A stretch of DNA of 64,000 nt. Source: Nostoc sp. FACHB-110. Lineage in GTDB: Bacteria; Cyanobacteriota; Cyanobacteriia; Cyanobacteriales; Nostocaceae. The number at the start of each line of letters is the position of its first letter. Position 1 is the stretch's first letter. Below the pieces are notes generated by a model. The model was not told the origin of the DNA. It searched no databases and saw only the letters and a list, made by a program, of their open reading frames with translations. A program made the translations under genes and the position numbers. The DNA lies in contig NZ_JACJRU010000018.1 in assembly GCF_014697425.1 (NCBI RefSeq), positions 62,001 through 126,000 of the forward strand. Reading direction: 5' to 3'. This document shows positions 9,246-17,886 of this stretch, piece after piece.

Positions 9246-9506
9246 ATGCCCGACTATTTAATGTATCAGCAAGATAACTTTGTGGTTTTAGAAACCAATC
9301 AGCCAGAGCAGTTTTTGACAGCATCAGAGTTATTAGAAAAGTTACAGCAAGTTTTACAAGGAATTAATCGAGAGGATTTACCCCCAGAATTGCAAAAGAT
9401 TGATTCTGTGGCCAGTCAAGCCCAATATTTAATTGACACCAGCTGCGAGTTAGATGTTGGCACTGGACAATACTTGCAGTGGTATGCAGTGAGATTAGAA
9501 AAATAA
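9246..9506 (+). CDS. CRR7-like protein (chlororespiratory reduction 7 family)
   Basis: An 86-residue soluble protein, MPDYLMYQQDNFVVLETNQPEQFLT, with a helical middle (ASELLEKLQQVLQG) and an ending of CELDVGTGQYLQWYAVRLEK. The short length and QWYAVRLEK ending fit the CRR7 family. Its plant member is needed to assemble the chloroplast NAD(P)H dehydrogenase complex. The role in cyanobacteria is inferred from that family, and no NDH genes are nearby. It stands alone, with an AT-rich upstream region. Confidence 0.7.
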   Translation: MPDYLMYQQDNFVVLETNQPEQFLTASELLEKLQQVLQGINREDLPPELQKIDSVASQAQYLIDTSCELDVGTGQYLQWYAVRLEK

Positions 9507-9914
9507 CTAGGCATTGCTGATTAGTGGGATGTTTTTTGTTTCGCGCAAAGGCGCAAAGGCGCGAAGAATCAATATTTTATTTTTGTTAAACATCTCAATT
9601 CATCCCGCATTTATGCAACGCCAAAAACTATTCTCGTGGTTGATATTTAAGTACTGCTAAGTCAATAGTCAATTATCAATATTTACTAGCATTGACCAAG
9701 CCCCTTCGGGGCGGGAATAGGGACTAGGGGAAGAATTTAGCCCCGAATTTTGGGTAAAGCACCATTATTTATTTATGAAAGAAATAAAAACATTTTTTTC
9801 TTGCACTACGTACAAGAAAAAATACGTCCTTATACAAATCCCCTAATTTGAATTATGGGGATTTCCCTATTGCCTGTTGCCCGTTCCCTGTTCCCTTTTA
9901 AGATTGACAATTGA
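9507..9914. repeat. Intergenic stretch rich in short dispersed repeats
   Basis: Three kinds of cyanobacterial intergenic repeat lie here. There is a GCGCAAAGG tandem around 9543-9562. There is a small hairpin GCCCC-TTC-GGGGC near 9697-9710 inside the phrase TGACCAAGCCCC, which recurs at 34682. Just before the next gene is a run of CCTGTTGCCCGTTCCCTG-type heptamers (9868-9898). No gene is seen. Confidence 0.6.
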
Positions 9915-10460
9915 TTATTGAATAGTAATTAACGCTAACTCAATCTTTTCTTCGGCTGGCTGAGTGATTTTAATCTCCACTCCCGGGCCAAAATAGCTCG
10001 TCATTTTTTCTTGTTTTTCTTGCCAAGTACTAATCGGGATTAAAGGTGAATCGAATTCTAAAACTAAGGTATAAGCTCCATTCGTTTCTTCTTCTCGCAA
10101 ACCTGTGACTATTGGTCGTTCTTCATCTGAGGGACTAAGACCCAAATAAGAAAGTGCAGTGTCTAGGTGAGCATCTTGACCGTAACAATATCGCGTAATG
10201 TCTTTGCGAATTTTATTTTGAGTGACTGTCGCTTGTTGCTCACGCAGCGACAATAGTTGTGCAGATGTAACGCGACTAAAAGGTATAGGTTGAAGTTCAT
10301 TGGCTTTGAGAGCCAAGCCTCCCAACAATAAAGGAAAGCCGTAAAAAAAACCTACAAGATTTAAAGTTGCATTATTAGCAGCATAGGCTATGAAACCAAC
10401 AATGGTTAAGATGCTACCAACAGTTAAACCTAAAGTTCCCAAAGAGATTTGGCGTAACAT
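9915..10460 (-). CDS. DUF2854 family membrane protein
   Basis: A 181-residue protein with two closely spaced membrane helices in the first 55 residues (LGLTVGSILTIVGFIAYAA, LVGFFYGFPLLLGGLALKA). A hydrophilic domain follows, containing RKDITRYCYGQDAHLDTAL and the segment TGLREEETNGAYTLVLEF. This arrangement matches the DUF2854 family of cyanobacteria and plastid-bearing plants, whose function is unknown. The soluble part is expected on one membrane face. It appears monocistronic. Confidence 0.78.
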   Translation of the reverse strand: MLRQISLGTLGLTVGSILTIVGFIAYAANNATLNLVGFFYGFPLLLGGLALKANELQPIPFSRVTSAQLLSLREQQATVTQNKIRKDITRYCYGQDAHLDTALSYLGLSPSDEERPIVTGLREEETNGAYTLVLEFDSPLIPISTWQEKQEKMTSYFGPGVEIKITQPAEEKIELALITIQ

Positions 10461-10619
10461 GAGCTGAAGATAATATTTATTAACACATTAGTTTATTATC
10501 ATCGGCTATGTGTGACAGATTAGGGAAGACCAAGCCGTTAAAACTTAGTTTTGTTGTTTATATGATGTCCAATAAATAAGTGATAATTTTGGAGACTATA
10601 CATGATAAAATTTTATATT

Positions 10620-10802
10620 TTAGATTTTGCGGAAAGTTGAGCTAGTGCCTTGGGCGGATTCTCCGACTTGGGCAAACTTTCCCAGACGATTGAGAAAGGT
10701 TTGATTGGCAAGCTTTTGGGTAATCAATTTGTCGTTCGTGCCGCGTGCTGGCTCTTGTGCTTCCTCTGCGGTTGAATGATTAGTCTTTAACTGAGCAAGA
10801 TA
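10620..10802 (-). pseudogene. Orphan coding remnant, C-terminal fragment of an unknown protein
   Basis: On the minus strand a 60-codon open stretch, without any ATG or GTG near its beginning, ends in a normal TAA at 10620. It reads as plausible protein: TAEEAQEPARGTNDKLITQK, then LANQTFLNRLGKFAQVGESA and a C-terminal SSTFRKI. A stop codon (10803-10805) closes the frame upstream. It looks like the 3' end of a gene that lost its front part. I do not recognise the family, and chance cannot be ruled out for such a short frame. Confidence 0.35.
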
Positions 10803-10990
10803 TTACTCATAACTTACAGCATTTTCTAGTCTCTAGTCCCTAGTCTTTCTCCCTTGAAAGATGTACTGCACCAAACTGAGAAACGCTGTATGTAATTGAA
10901 AAGCTAGACAAATATTTCCTAGTTGACAAAGCTTCACTAATTTTTGCGTTAACTTTAAACTGGGAAATATTTCACCATGAGAAAACAACA

Positions 10991-11173
10991 ATGGATCTAC
11001 AAACTATCAAAGAAAGAATTGCCGTTGTTCAAAGTAAACGCGATTATCTTTTAAGCCTGCTAGAACAGCCAAACTTAGGTACTCTAAGAATTGATGTCAA
11101 TCAAGCTTTAGAAGAACTAGACGATTTAATTGATGAATATCAACGTACTATTCCCGAAACAGGTAGTAATTAA
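10991..11173 (+). CDS. Small conserved-looking helical protein, unknown function
   Basis: A 60-residue acidic protein (MDLQTIKERIAVVQSKRDYL...) predicted to be two amphipathic helices: heptad-like LQTIKERIAVVQSKRDYLLS, then VNQALEELDDLIDEYQRTI. It has no membrane segment or cysteine. Purine-rich bases lie upstream of the ATG. It may be a small coiled-coil adaptor. I do not recognise a named family. It is followed by imperfectly paired CTAGGGG/TTAGCCTCTAAACCC repeats at 11180-11260 that may serve as a terminator. Confidence 0.55.
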   Translation: MDLQTIKERIAVVQSKRDYLLSLLEQPNLGTLRIDVNQALEELDDLIDEYQRTIPETGSN

Positions 11174-11342
11174 AAAAGAGACTAGGGGCTAGAGGTTAGG
11201 GCTAGCAAAGAGTATTTTTTACTCGCCACTGTGTTAGCCTTTAGCCTCTAAACCCTAATTTGAACAAGGTTAAAATAAACATTCCCAAGCTTCCAGAACT
11301 GAGCCAAACCTACGCTAACCTGCAATAACTTTGCTGCTGTAT

Positions 11343-11759
11343 TTATCTGGTCATACCGCTATTTCCCACACGATGCCCTAATTGTCTAACCAAAGCAATC
11401 AGTTCATTGGTTGGGACATCTTTCTTACAAAAATCATCAAAGTTAGCCATTCCCATTGCTCCTGGAGAATTAGCTTCTTCGACTGAAGAGTAGGCCAGTA
11501 TTTGAGTATGTGGAGAAATAGCCTTGATTTGGCTAGAGGCACTCCAACCATCCATAATTGGCATCTGTAAATCTAGCACAATCACATCGGGTTGGTAGCG
11601 TTTCACCATTTCTACTGCTTCTTGACCATTGCTTGCCAAGCCAACAACTTGAATATTTTCTTGGCAAGAAAAAGCTAATTGCAGAGTCAAGCGAGTTAGT
11701 TCGTGGTCATCAACCACGAGAACGCGTAACGAAGAAGACTCACAGGAGAGCATTAACAT
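11343..11759 (-). CDS. Single-domain response regulator (CheY/NarL-like receiver)
   Basis: A 138-residue protein made of one receiver domain. It has VLVVDDHELTRLTL (acidic pocket), phospho-acceptor Asp in DVIVLDLQMPIMDGW, a Ser in ILAYSS at the switch position, and the conserved Lys in DDFCKKDV. There is no output domain, although the receiver resembles those of NarL-type regulators that normally carry a DNA-binding helix-turn-helix. It probably works by protein contact or as a phosphate relay. No partner kinase is adjacent. The start may be a few codons downstream of the ATG at 11759. Confidence 0.88.
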   Translation of the reverse strand: MLMLSCESSSLRVLVVDDHELTRLTLQLAFSCQENIQVVGLASNGQEAVEMVKRYQPDVIVLDLQMPIMDGWSASSQIKAISPHTQILAYSSVEEANSPGAMGMANFDDFCKKDVPTNELIALVRQLGHRVGNSGMTR

Positions 11760-11918
11760 TCAAGGGAAATCAAATTAATGACAATATTGTCTATAGTTTA
11801 TGAGAGCCAGTACCGACGATTACTCTATCTAATGGTTGAATAACGGTGCTTGACTCGACAAATTCATCTAGACAAAATATTACGCCATTAAAGTTTGCTA
11901 AAAAAACACAATTTTTTC

Positions 11919-14129
11919 CTAGTAATCAGTGTATGAATGAGGTTTTTGAGTATCAAGCAAATTGATGGCTACACCTGTAGAACGTAGTGCCATATTCATA
12001 AATGTTATTTGTGAATTAGCTTCAGGGCAATCATCACCAGGACGGCGTTGAATATAAGTACCATCAGCTTGCAATTCCCAAGCTTGACGATTATCTGCTA
12101 GCATAATTCCCAGAATTTCTTGCAAATCTTTAGCGATATCTTGGTCTTGAATTGGCGTAATTACTTCGACGCGGCGATCTAAATTGCGGCGCATCCAATC
12201 TGCACTACCAATATAGATTTCCTCTTGACTATTATTGTAGAAATAAAAGATACGAGAATGTTCTAAAAACCGACCAACAATGCTGATTACACGAATATTT
12301 TCACTGATGTCTTTTAGTCCTGGACGCAAACAGCAAATTCCGCGAATAATGAGGTCAATTTCTACGCCAGCGCGGGAAGCTTCGTACAAAGTGGCAATGA
12401 TTTGTGGGTCAACAAGGGAATTCATTTTGGCAACAATTCGTCCAGAAAATCCATTCTGAACATTTTCGATTTCGCGCCTAATTAAAGACAAAAAGCGATC
12501 GCGCATATTTACAGGCGCGATTAATAATTCTCGGTAGGATTTCTGCCGTGAATATCCAGTTAAAAAATTAAACAAATCTGTAATATCAGCACCTAATTCT
12601 TCACGGCAACTAAACAAGCCTAAATCGGTATATAGTCTTGCAGTTTTTGGATTGTAATTTCCTGTGCCGATATGTACATAGCGACGCATCCTATCTTTTT
12701 CTCGGCGCACTACCATGACAGTTTTGCAATGGGTTTTTAAGCCGACTAACCCATAGACAACGTGAACTCCTACCCGTTCTAAACGTCTTGCCCAGTAAAT
12801 ATTATTTTCTTCATCAAATCGGGCTTTTAATTCTACTAATACTGATACCTGCTTACCATTTTCTGCTGCTGCAATTAGGGCGTTGACTATCGGTGAATCT
12901 CCGGAAGTCCGGTAAAGGGTCATTTTGATCGCTAGTACATTCGGGTCATGGGCTGCATGGGTAATAAAACGTACTACTGTGGATGAAAAAGATTGATAGG
13001 GATGGTGTACTAATAAATCTTTTTCCCGAATTACTGCAAAAAAGTCATTGCCTTCTTCCATTTCCATCACATCTGCATCTATATTCGGTTCGCGCAACCT
13101 TTGGAGACGTGGTGGGACAACTGACTGACGTGGTGGATCTTTCAGTTCGGGCAAAGGTAAAGCCATGAAATACATTAAATCTCGCAGACCCAACAAACCA
13201 TCGACTTCATAAACATCGCTGTCTGTTAAATCTAAATCTTGTAACAATCGTAAACGAATCGGTTCTGGTGTTTGGGATTGAATTTCGATTCTGACGGGAC
13301 TACCACCGATGCGACGTTTACGAAGTTCTTGTTCAATCGCTAACAATAAATCATCTGCTTCATCTTCTTCTAATGCTAGGTCAGCATCACGGGTAATGCG
13401 GAAAGGATGATATTCTTGGATATTCATCCCGGGAAATAAAGCATCTAAATTATGAGCGATCGCTTGTTCTAAAGGTACACCTGTCCAGTTAGCTGGTTGT
13501 CCATTTTCTTGAATACCTAACTCTGGTGGTAAAGGCAAAAATCGCGGTAGCACACTAGGAACTTTGACTCTGGCAAAAAATTCTTCATCGGTATCTGGGT
13601 TTTTGACCACAACTGCCAAATTCAGGCTGAGGTTAGAAATGTAGGGAAAAGGATGGCTAGGGTCAACAGCCAAAGGCGTTAAGACGGGAAAGATTTGTTC
13701 TTCAAAATAATTATCTAAATAAGTGCGCTGTTTCTGATTTAAATTAATATAATCCAGCAAATGAATTTTGTTCTGGGCCAGTAATGGACGTAAGACTTCT
13801 TCAAAATGTTGATGCTGTTTGACTACTTGCGGGCTAAGGCTGGAACGAATATCGTCTAATTGTTGTTGCGGGGTACGGCCATCGGGGGTTAACTGAGTAA
13901 CTTTTGCTTCTACCTGTTGCTTTAAAGCTGCAACCCGTACCATAAAAAATTCATCTAGATTAGAACTGAAGATAGCTAAAAATTTCAGCCTTTCTAACAG
14001 TGGTGTGCGTGAGTCACAAGCTTCGTGCAGCACTTTGTGATTAAATTCCAGCCAGCTTAACTCTCGATTGAGATAGTATTGTGGATCGCTCAGATTGATG
14101 GGATTGGCGCTCTTTTTAGATTTTGGCAT
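11919..14129 (-). CDS. ppk1: Polyphosphate kinase 1
   Basis: PPK1 reversibly transfers the ATP gamma phosphate onto polyphosphate. From the ATG at 14129 (MPKSKKSANPINLSDPQYYL) the protein has 736 residues, the usual length. The N domain NRELSWLEFNHKVL and the head domain are followed by the two phospholipase-D-like catalytic domains. VGLKTHCKT carries the His expected to be phosphorylated. RRYVHIGTGNYNPKTARLYT and SADWMRRNLDRRVE are further active-site segments. An ATG 11 codons upstream (14162) is possible but adds an unconserved-looking leader. It supports phosphate storage and stress survival. The MITE copy 2 lies in its upstream region. Confidence 0.95.
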   Translation of the reverse strand: MPKSKKSANPINLSDPQYYLNRELSWLEFNHKVLHEACDSRTPLLERLKFLAIFSSNLDEFFMVRVAALKQQVEAKVTQLTPDGRTPQQQLDDIRSSLSPQVVKQHQHFEEVLRPLLAQNKIHLLDYINLNQKQRTYLDNYFEEQIFPVLTPLAVDPSHPFPYISNLSLNLAVVVKNPDTDEEFFARVKVPSVLPRFLPLPPELGIQENGQPANWTGVPLEQAIAHNLDALFPGMNIQEYHPFRITRDADLALEEDEADDLLLAIEQELRKRRIGGSPVRIEIQSQTPEPIRLRLLQDLDLTDSDVYEVDGLLGLRDLMYFMALPLPELKDPPRQSVVPPRLQRLREPNIDADVMEMEEGNDFFAVIREKDLLVHHPYQSFSSTVVRFITHAAHDPNVLAIKMTLYRTSGDSPIVNALIAAAENGKQVSVLVELKARFDEENNIYWARRLERVGVHVVYGLVGLKTHCKTVMVVRREKDRMRRYVHIGTGNYNPKTARLYTDLGLFSCREELGADITDLFNFLTGYSRQKSYRELLIAPVNMRDRFLSLIRREIENVQNGFSGRIVAKMNSLVDPQIIATLYEASRAGVEIDLIIRGICCLRPGLKDISENIRVISIVGRFLEHSRIFYFYNNSQEEIYIGSADWMRRNLDRRVEVITPIQDQDIAKDLQEILGIMLADNRQAWELQADGTYIQRRPGDDCPEANSQITFMNMALRSTGVAINLLDTQKPHSYTDY

Positions 14130-14238
14130 GACTATCTGCGGGTAGCCAGAAGTAACCCACATGACTGAAGAACAATAAACATAGTAGTGGAAATCGGCGA
14201 TAGACGAGAAGCGGCTTTTGGATAAAAGTTACATTGCC

Positions 14239-14365
14239 AGGACTTACTCATGAAAACGAAAATCAAGGGTTTGGAGAAGGGGGTAAGGGTGTAGGGGTGT
14301 AGGGGTGTATGTATCCAAAACCCCTTAACCCCGTCTCCACAGACAATCTTTGTGCGTAAGTCCTA
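14239..14365 (-). mobile_element. MITE copy 2 (127 bp), inverted relative to copy 1
   Basis: Read on the minus strand this begins AGGACTTACGCACAAAGATT-TCTGTGGAGA, as copy 1 does, and ends with the CGTTTTCATGAGTAAGTCCT form of the opposite end. Terminal repeats match over 12 bases with one mismatch (TGCGTAAGTCCT versus TGAGTAAGTCCT). The centre has three GGTGTAGG-like units. As with copy 1, the right-hand end sits within two bases of the stop codon of a minus-strand gene, here the usher. It also lies about 110 bases upstream of the ppk1 start. Confidence 0.82.
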
Positions 14366-14366
14366 T

Positions 14367-17300
14367 TTATTTTTCTTGAACTTCCTTAGCAGCTGCCGCG
14401 ATTGGCAGACGTAGATTTTGGTCGTAGACAAACTCTTTACTAATAGCTACATCTAGTTTAGGCAAAGTAATGCTGTTATTAATACCCTCTTGGTTAGGAA
14501 CTTGTAAAGTATACTTACCCGCAGCCACTCCATCTAGACGATAAAGACCAAATTGGTCGGTCATCGCCGATACGACGGGTGCGCCAGCAGAATTGACAAG
14601 TTCTACTCGCACATCTGACATTGGTTTTCCTGCTACATCTGTAATTCTGCCAGCTAGACCATATTCTGGTCTCACCGGAAAATCTAAACGAGTGATGGCG
14701 GAGCCAGCAACTTCCGCTACGGCTGTTGTTTTGACAGTGGAAAGCTCAACAGCAAGGTTTTGTGGATCGATTTGAACCACATAAACTCCTTCTTTTAGTC
14801 CACCAATGAAGAAGTTACCTTTATTGTCTGTTTTTGCCCCGCTGACTCGATTGTTGCGGCTATCCAGAACTTGGATATAGGCTCCACCTAAATCAAAGTC
14901 TTTGTTGGCTCCTTCTATCACAATACGACCCGCGATCGCACCTCGGTCTTGTCCTACACTATAAGAGTTTGCCGGAGCAATTGCCCCACCTGCAAAAGAT
15001 AAATCTGATACTAATAATACAGTTAGGCGATCGTCTCCGAATCCGCCTAAAATACTTCTAGCTCTAGAAGGAATGCTTTGATATTCTGCCCTAGCAAACA
15101 AGCCAGGAAGCACCTGCATACTAGCACCTACAACTGGCCCAACATCACCATTACTGTAAGCAAGTCCTACATTCCAACTCAAACTACTCAAATTGCGAGA
15201 ATTATAATTTAACCTGGCGGAGTAACGAGGAGCTAAATCACCGCCAAATTCACCACCAAAAGATAACTGATAACTTTGGTTGAGGCTATAGGTTAAGTCT
15301 GAAGTATATATATCACCCAAGGTATTAAATGCTAATCTAGTTGAACTATTGGGGTAATAGTAGCTACTAAATAAATATCGCCCATCTAGGTCTGGTCTAC
15401 CCCTGAAAGATAAATGACGCATCGGATTGAGAGAAAAGGTAGGCAAAATATAGTTAGCCCTGTCATTTTCATCTTGGCGGTAGCGAGCAATAAATCCTAG
15501 TTGAAAATCATTACTAAATTTATAACTTGTCTCTAAGCTATGGTTATAGCGATCGCGTGATTGATTATCTGATTTATAGCCTGTAGGAAATAACTCAGAA
15601 TTACCCAGAATTTCTAACTTACCAAAATTGACATCTAAATTAGTTGTATAGCCAACTTGACCACGAGATGTGCCAACGCTAGTAGCTAAAATTGCCGGAT
15701 TTGCAAATCGCCAAATAAAGCCTGCTTGTGTCTGTAAAGTACCAGGAATTGCTTGCACAGAACCTTCAAAAGTTAAGTTATCAGAAAGTCCTTGACGCAA
15801 TTGATAAAAACCAACTAACTTACCTGATTCTGAACTTGAATTTTCAAACAAAGAATCTTGAACTAAATTACCACTTATACCCAAACCACCTAACTGTACA
15901 TTACCTCCTGCTGCTAACAACAAATCAGAAGCATTAATCCGTAAAGAGCGAATTTCACTAGGAACACTTAGGTTATTGCGATCAAAAATTAATAATTCGA
16001 TGTCATTATTATTTCCAGTGGGTAAATTGACATCAACAAACTCATATATTCCATTCAGTCCTACCTGTTGTTGAGCAATGATGACTCCACTGACTCTTAG
16101 CTGTACAAAACTTGCTGATGGGACTTGACCTCGAAAGGTTTGTAAAGGTCGAGAGCGTCTAGGTAAAAGTTCAGCAGCACTATACTGTTGCCCAAATCTA
16201 TCAGCAGGTAAATTACTATAACCAATTTGTGCGCCTGTAAAATTCATCCCATTCAGTAGGGGATGCAAACCAATCTGTTGTCTACCGATTTGATAGCGGA
16301 CTTGATTGCTACGTTTATAGAAAAAATATTCAGAAATATCAGGTTGATTAACGAAATTATTATTAAATCTAACTCGCCAACTTCCGCCTGCTAGTCTTCC
16401 TCCTAAAAGAGTCGAACTCCGTAAGTTTGTATCTCCAGAAGAGTTGGTAATTTGTAATTCTTGTCTGAAACTAGATAGCCCACTTATGGGTGGGAGAAAT
16501 TCAGGCTGTAATGCAGCAGCTTGCTGTGGCGATTCATCTCCACCCCGCCGCCAAGGTACATCAACAATTAATGCTAAATTGGCAGCATTTAACTTTAATA
16601 ATGTGGATAATTTCTCTTTGAGAGTAGCTTCACTAATATAAATTATACCATCAATTTGTTTCAGATTATTTGCAGCTATATCCACAACTCCCAAAGGTGT
16701 TTTTAATTTAGCAACACCATCAATAATTTCAACAGTAAAACCAGTAATATCTGCAAAGTCTTCTAAGGGAACTAAAACTAAATCATTATCAATACGAATA
16801 TCTAAACTATCAACCTCAGTATTATTAATAATTACCCCAACTAGGAATTTTCCATCCTTAGATTTGAGATTTTGTGTTAGAACTGATGAATCTTTATCTT
16901 CAGGTTTAGAGCTATTATTACTTTCTTCTAGCTTAATATCATTATTGGATTTGATGCTTGTTTCTGAAGAAGATTCTGGCTTATTAGTAATATCTTCTAC
17001 TGATTGAGCTTTAATTTTGGGAACCACTGCAACTTTTGTGCTAATTAATTCTTCAGTAGTTGGATTAATATTTTTTATAAATAATGGATGCTCCCAAATT
17101 TTGTAATCTTTCCAATTCAGAGATTCTGCTAAAATTGGCAACTCTGGATCGGCAGAATTACCAGTCAAGAATTCAACTAAAAATTCTGCTTGGTTACTAA
17201 GACTAGCTACCTGTAATTTTGCTCGATAATTATCTAAATTATATCCTGTAAATGATATAGCATTACCACCATTGATATCAATGGTGGTAGTTGTTTGTGG

Positions 17301-17408
17301 CTGCTTAATCAGACTTTGTTGTTGATTAGCTAAATGTTGATAATTAACATTTGCTTGCGGATAAGTAACAACGGTAGATGGTGTAGGTGGTAGAACTGGA
17401 TACAGCAT
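14367..17408 (-). CDS. Usher-like outer-membrane protein with two C-terminal regulatory-like (Cna-B type) domains
   Basis: A 1013-residue protein that I read as a divergent chaperone-usher pilus usher. Residues 1 to about 185 are a Ser/Thr/Asn-rich extension without a visible signal peptide. About 190-290 resemble the usher N-terminal domain (GVIINNTEVDSLDIRIDN, LVLVPLEDFADITGF). About 310-800 are rich in alternating aromatic beta strands expected of an outer-membrane barrel, with a plug-like section (LRVSGVIIAQQQVGLNGIYE). The end has two carboxypeptidase-regulatory-like beta-sandwiches (GAIAGRIVIEG...TDNKGNFFIGGL and YGLAGRITDVAGKPMSDVRV...TDQFGLYRLDGV) instead of the usual usher C-terminal domains. 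It follows the chaperone and subunit genes on the same strand. An in-frame TAA just before the ATG rules out a simple longer start. Confidence 0.72.
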   Translation of the reverse strand: MLYPVLPPTPSTVVTYPQANVNYQHLANQQQSLIKQPQTTTTIDINGGNAISFTGYNLDNYRAKLQVASLSNQAEFLVEFLTGNSADPELPILAESLNWKDYKIWEHPLFIKNINPTTEELISTKVAVVPKIKAQSVEDITNKPESSSETSIKSNNDIKLEESNNSSKPEDKDSSVLTQNLKSKDGKFLVGVIINNTEVDSLDIRIDNDLVLVPLEDFADITGFTVEIIDGVAKLKTPLGVVDIAANNLKQIDGIIYISEATLKEKLSTLLKLNAANLALIVDVPWRRGGDESPQQAAALQPEFLPPISGLSSFRQELQITNSSGDTNLRSSTLLGGRLAGGSWRVRFNNNFVNQPDISEYFFYKRSNQVRYQIGRQQIGLHPLLNGMNFTGAQIGYSNLPADRFGQQYSAAELLPRRSRPLQTFRGQVPSASFVQLRVSGVIIAQQQVGLNGIYEFVDVNLPTGNNNDIELLIFDRNNLSVPSEIRSLRINASDLLLAAGGNVQLGGLGISGNLVQDSLFENSSSESGKLVGFYQLRQGLSDNLTFEGSVQAIPGTLQTQAGFIWRFANPAILATSVGTSRGQVGYTTNLDVNFGKLEILGNSELFPTGYKSDNQSRDRYNHSLETSYKFSNDFQLGFIARYRQDENDRANYILPTFSLNPMRHLSFRGRPDLDGRYLFSSYYYPNSSTRLAFNTLGDIYTSDLTYSLNQSYQLSFGGEFGGDLAPRYSARLNYNSRNLSSLSWNVGLAYSNGDVGPVVGASMQVLPGLFARAEYQSIPSRARSILGGFGDDRLTVLLVSDLSFAGGAIAPANSYSVGQDRGAIAGRIVIEGANKDFDLGGAYIQVLDSRNNRVSGAKTDNKGNFFIGGLKEGVYVVQIDPQNLAVELSTVKTTAVAEVAGSAITRLDFPVRPEYGLAGRITDVAGKPMSDVRVELVNSAGAPVVSAMTDQFGLYRLDGVAAGKYTLQVPNQEGINNSITLPKLDVAISKEFVYDQNLRLPIAAAAKEVQEK

Positions 17409-17564
17409 ATTTAATTAAGCAGAAAATTTACCTGAGATTAGATGGTGATACCAAATTGAAATAAATCGTAATTTTTGGAGATTTATGTAACAGTCTGGTA
17501 CTCATCAATTGCAATCTTGAATCTTAATTTCCAACTTTCAATTTGGTAAGCGTAAACTTAAAAT

Positions 17565-17774
17565 TTACGGTCTAGTAAATTTGACAACAAATAAATTCAG
17601 GCGCAGCAAAACCTCAACTCCGCCTGAGAAGTTACCCGACAATTCGTTAAAGCTCTCAATTTGCACATTTTCAAACCCTGGTATGGTAAGGCTTTGAGAG
17701 ATATTAGAAAAATGTGCTTGTTTCATATTTTGCGGGAGCGTTAATCGCGCCCGTGGGAGGCTCACATCTTGCAC
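17565..17774 (-). CDS. Possible small ORF in the chaperone-usher cluster
   Basis: A 69-codon frame (MQDVSLPRARLTLPQNMKQA...) between the chaperone and usher genes, in the same direction. Its later part, ELSGNFSGGVEVLLRLNLFV, resembles the last beta strand of fimbrial subunits (pattern G-x-[YF]-x-G-x-hydrophobic). It has no signal peptide, and its start codon lies inside one arm of an inverted repeat. It may be a remnant of a subunit gene, a small real gene, or chance. Confidence 0.28.
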   Translation of the reverse strand: MQDVSLPRARLTLPQNMKQAHFSNISQSLTIPGFENVQIESFNELSGNFSGGVEVLLRLNLFVVKFTRP

Positions 17775-17881
17775 TAGAGAATAAAATTACAGTGAATTTT
17801 ACATATATAAATCCTTTCTGCACAGACTGGAGATGTTAGACTTAGACTTCCAGACATTTGAAATTCTGCTGCAAGATGTGA
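17762..17881. repeat. 12-bp inverted repeat enclosing 96 bases
   Basis: TCACATCTTGCA at 17762-17773 and TGCAAGATGTGA at 17870-17881 are perfect complements. The pair lies right after the chaperone stop codon. With a loop near 100 bases it could be a long-range RNA stem between the chaperone and usher cistrons, or the ends of a small lost insertion. No target duplication is visible. Confidence 0.5.
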
Positions 17882-17886
17882 GGAAG

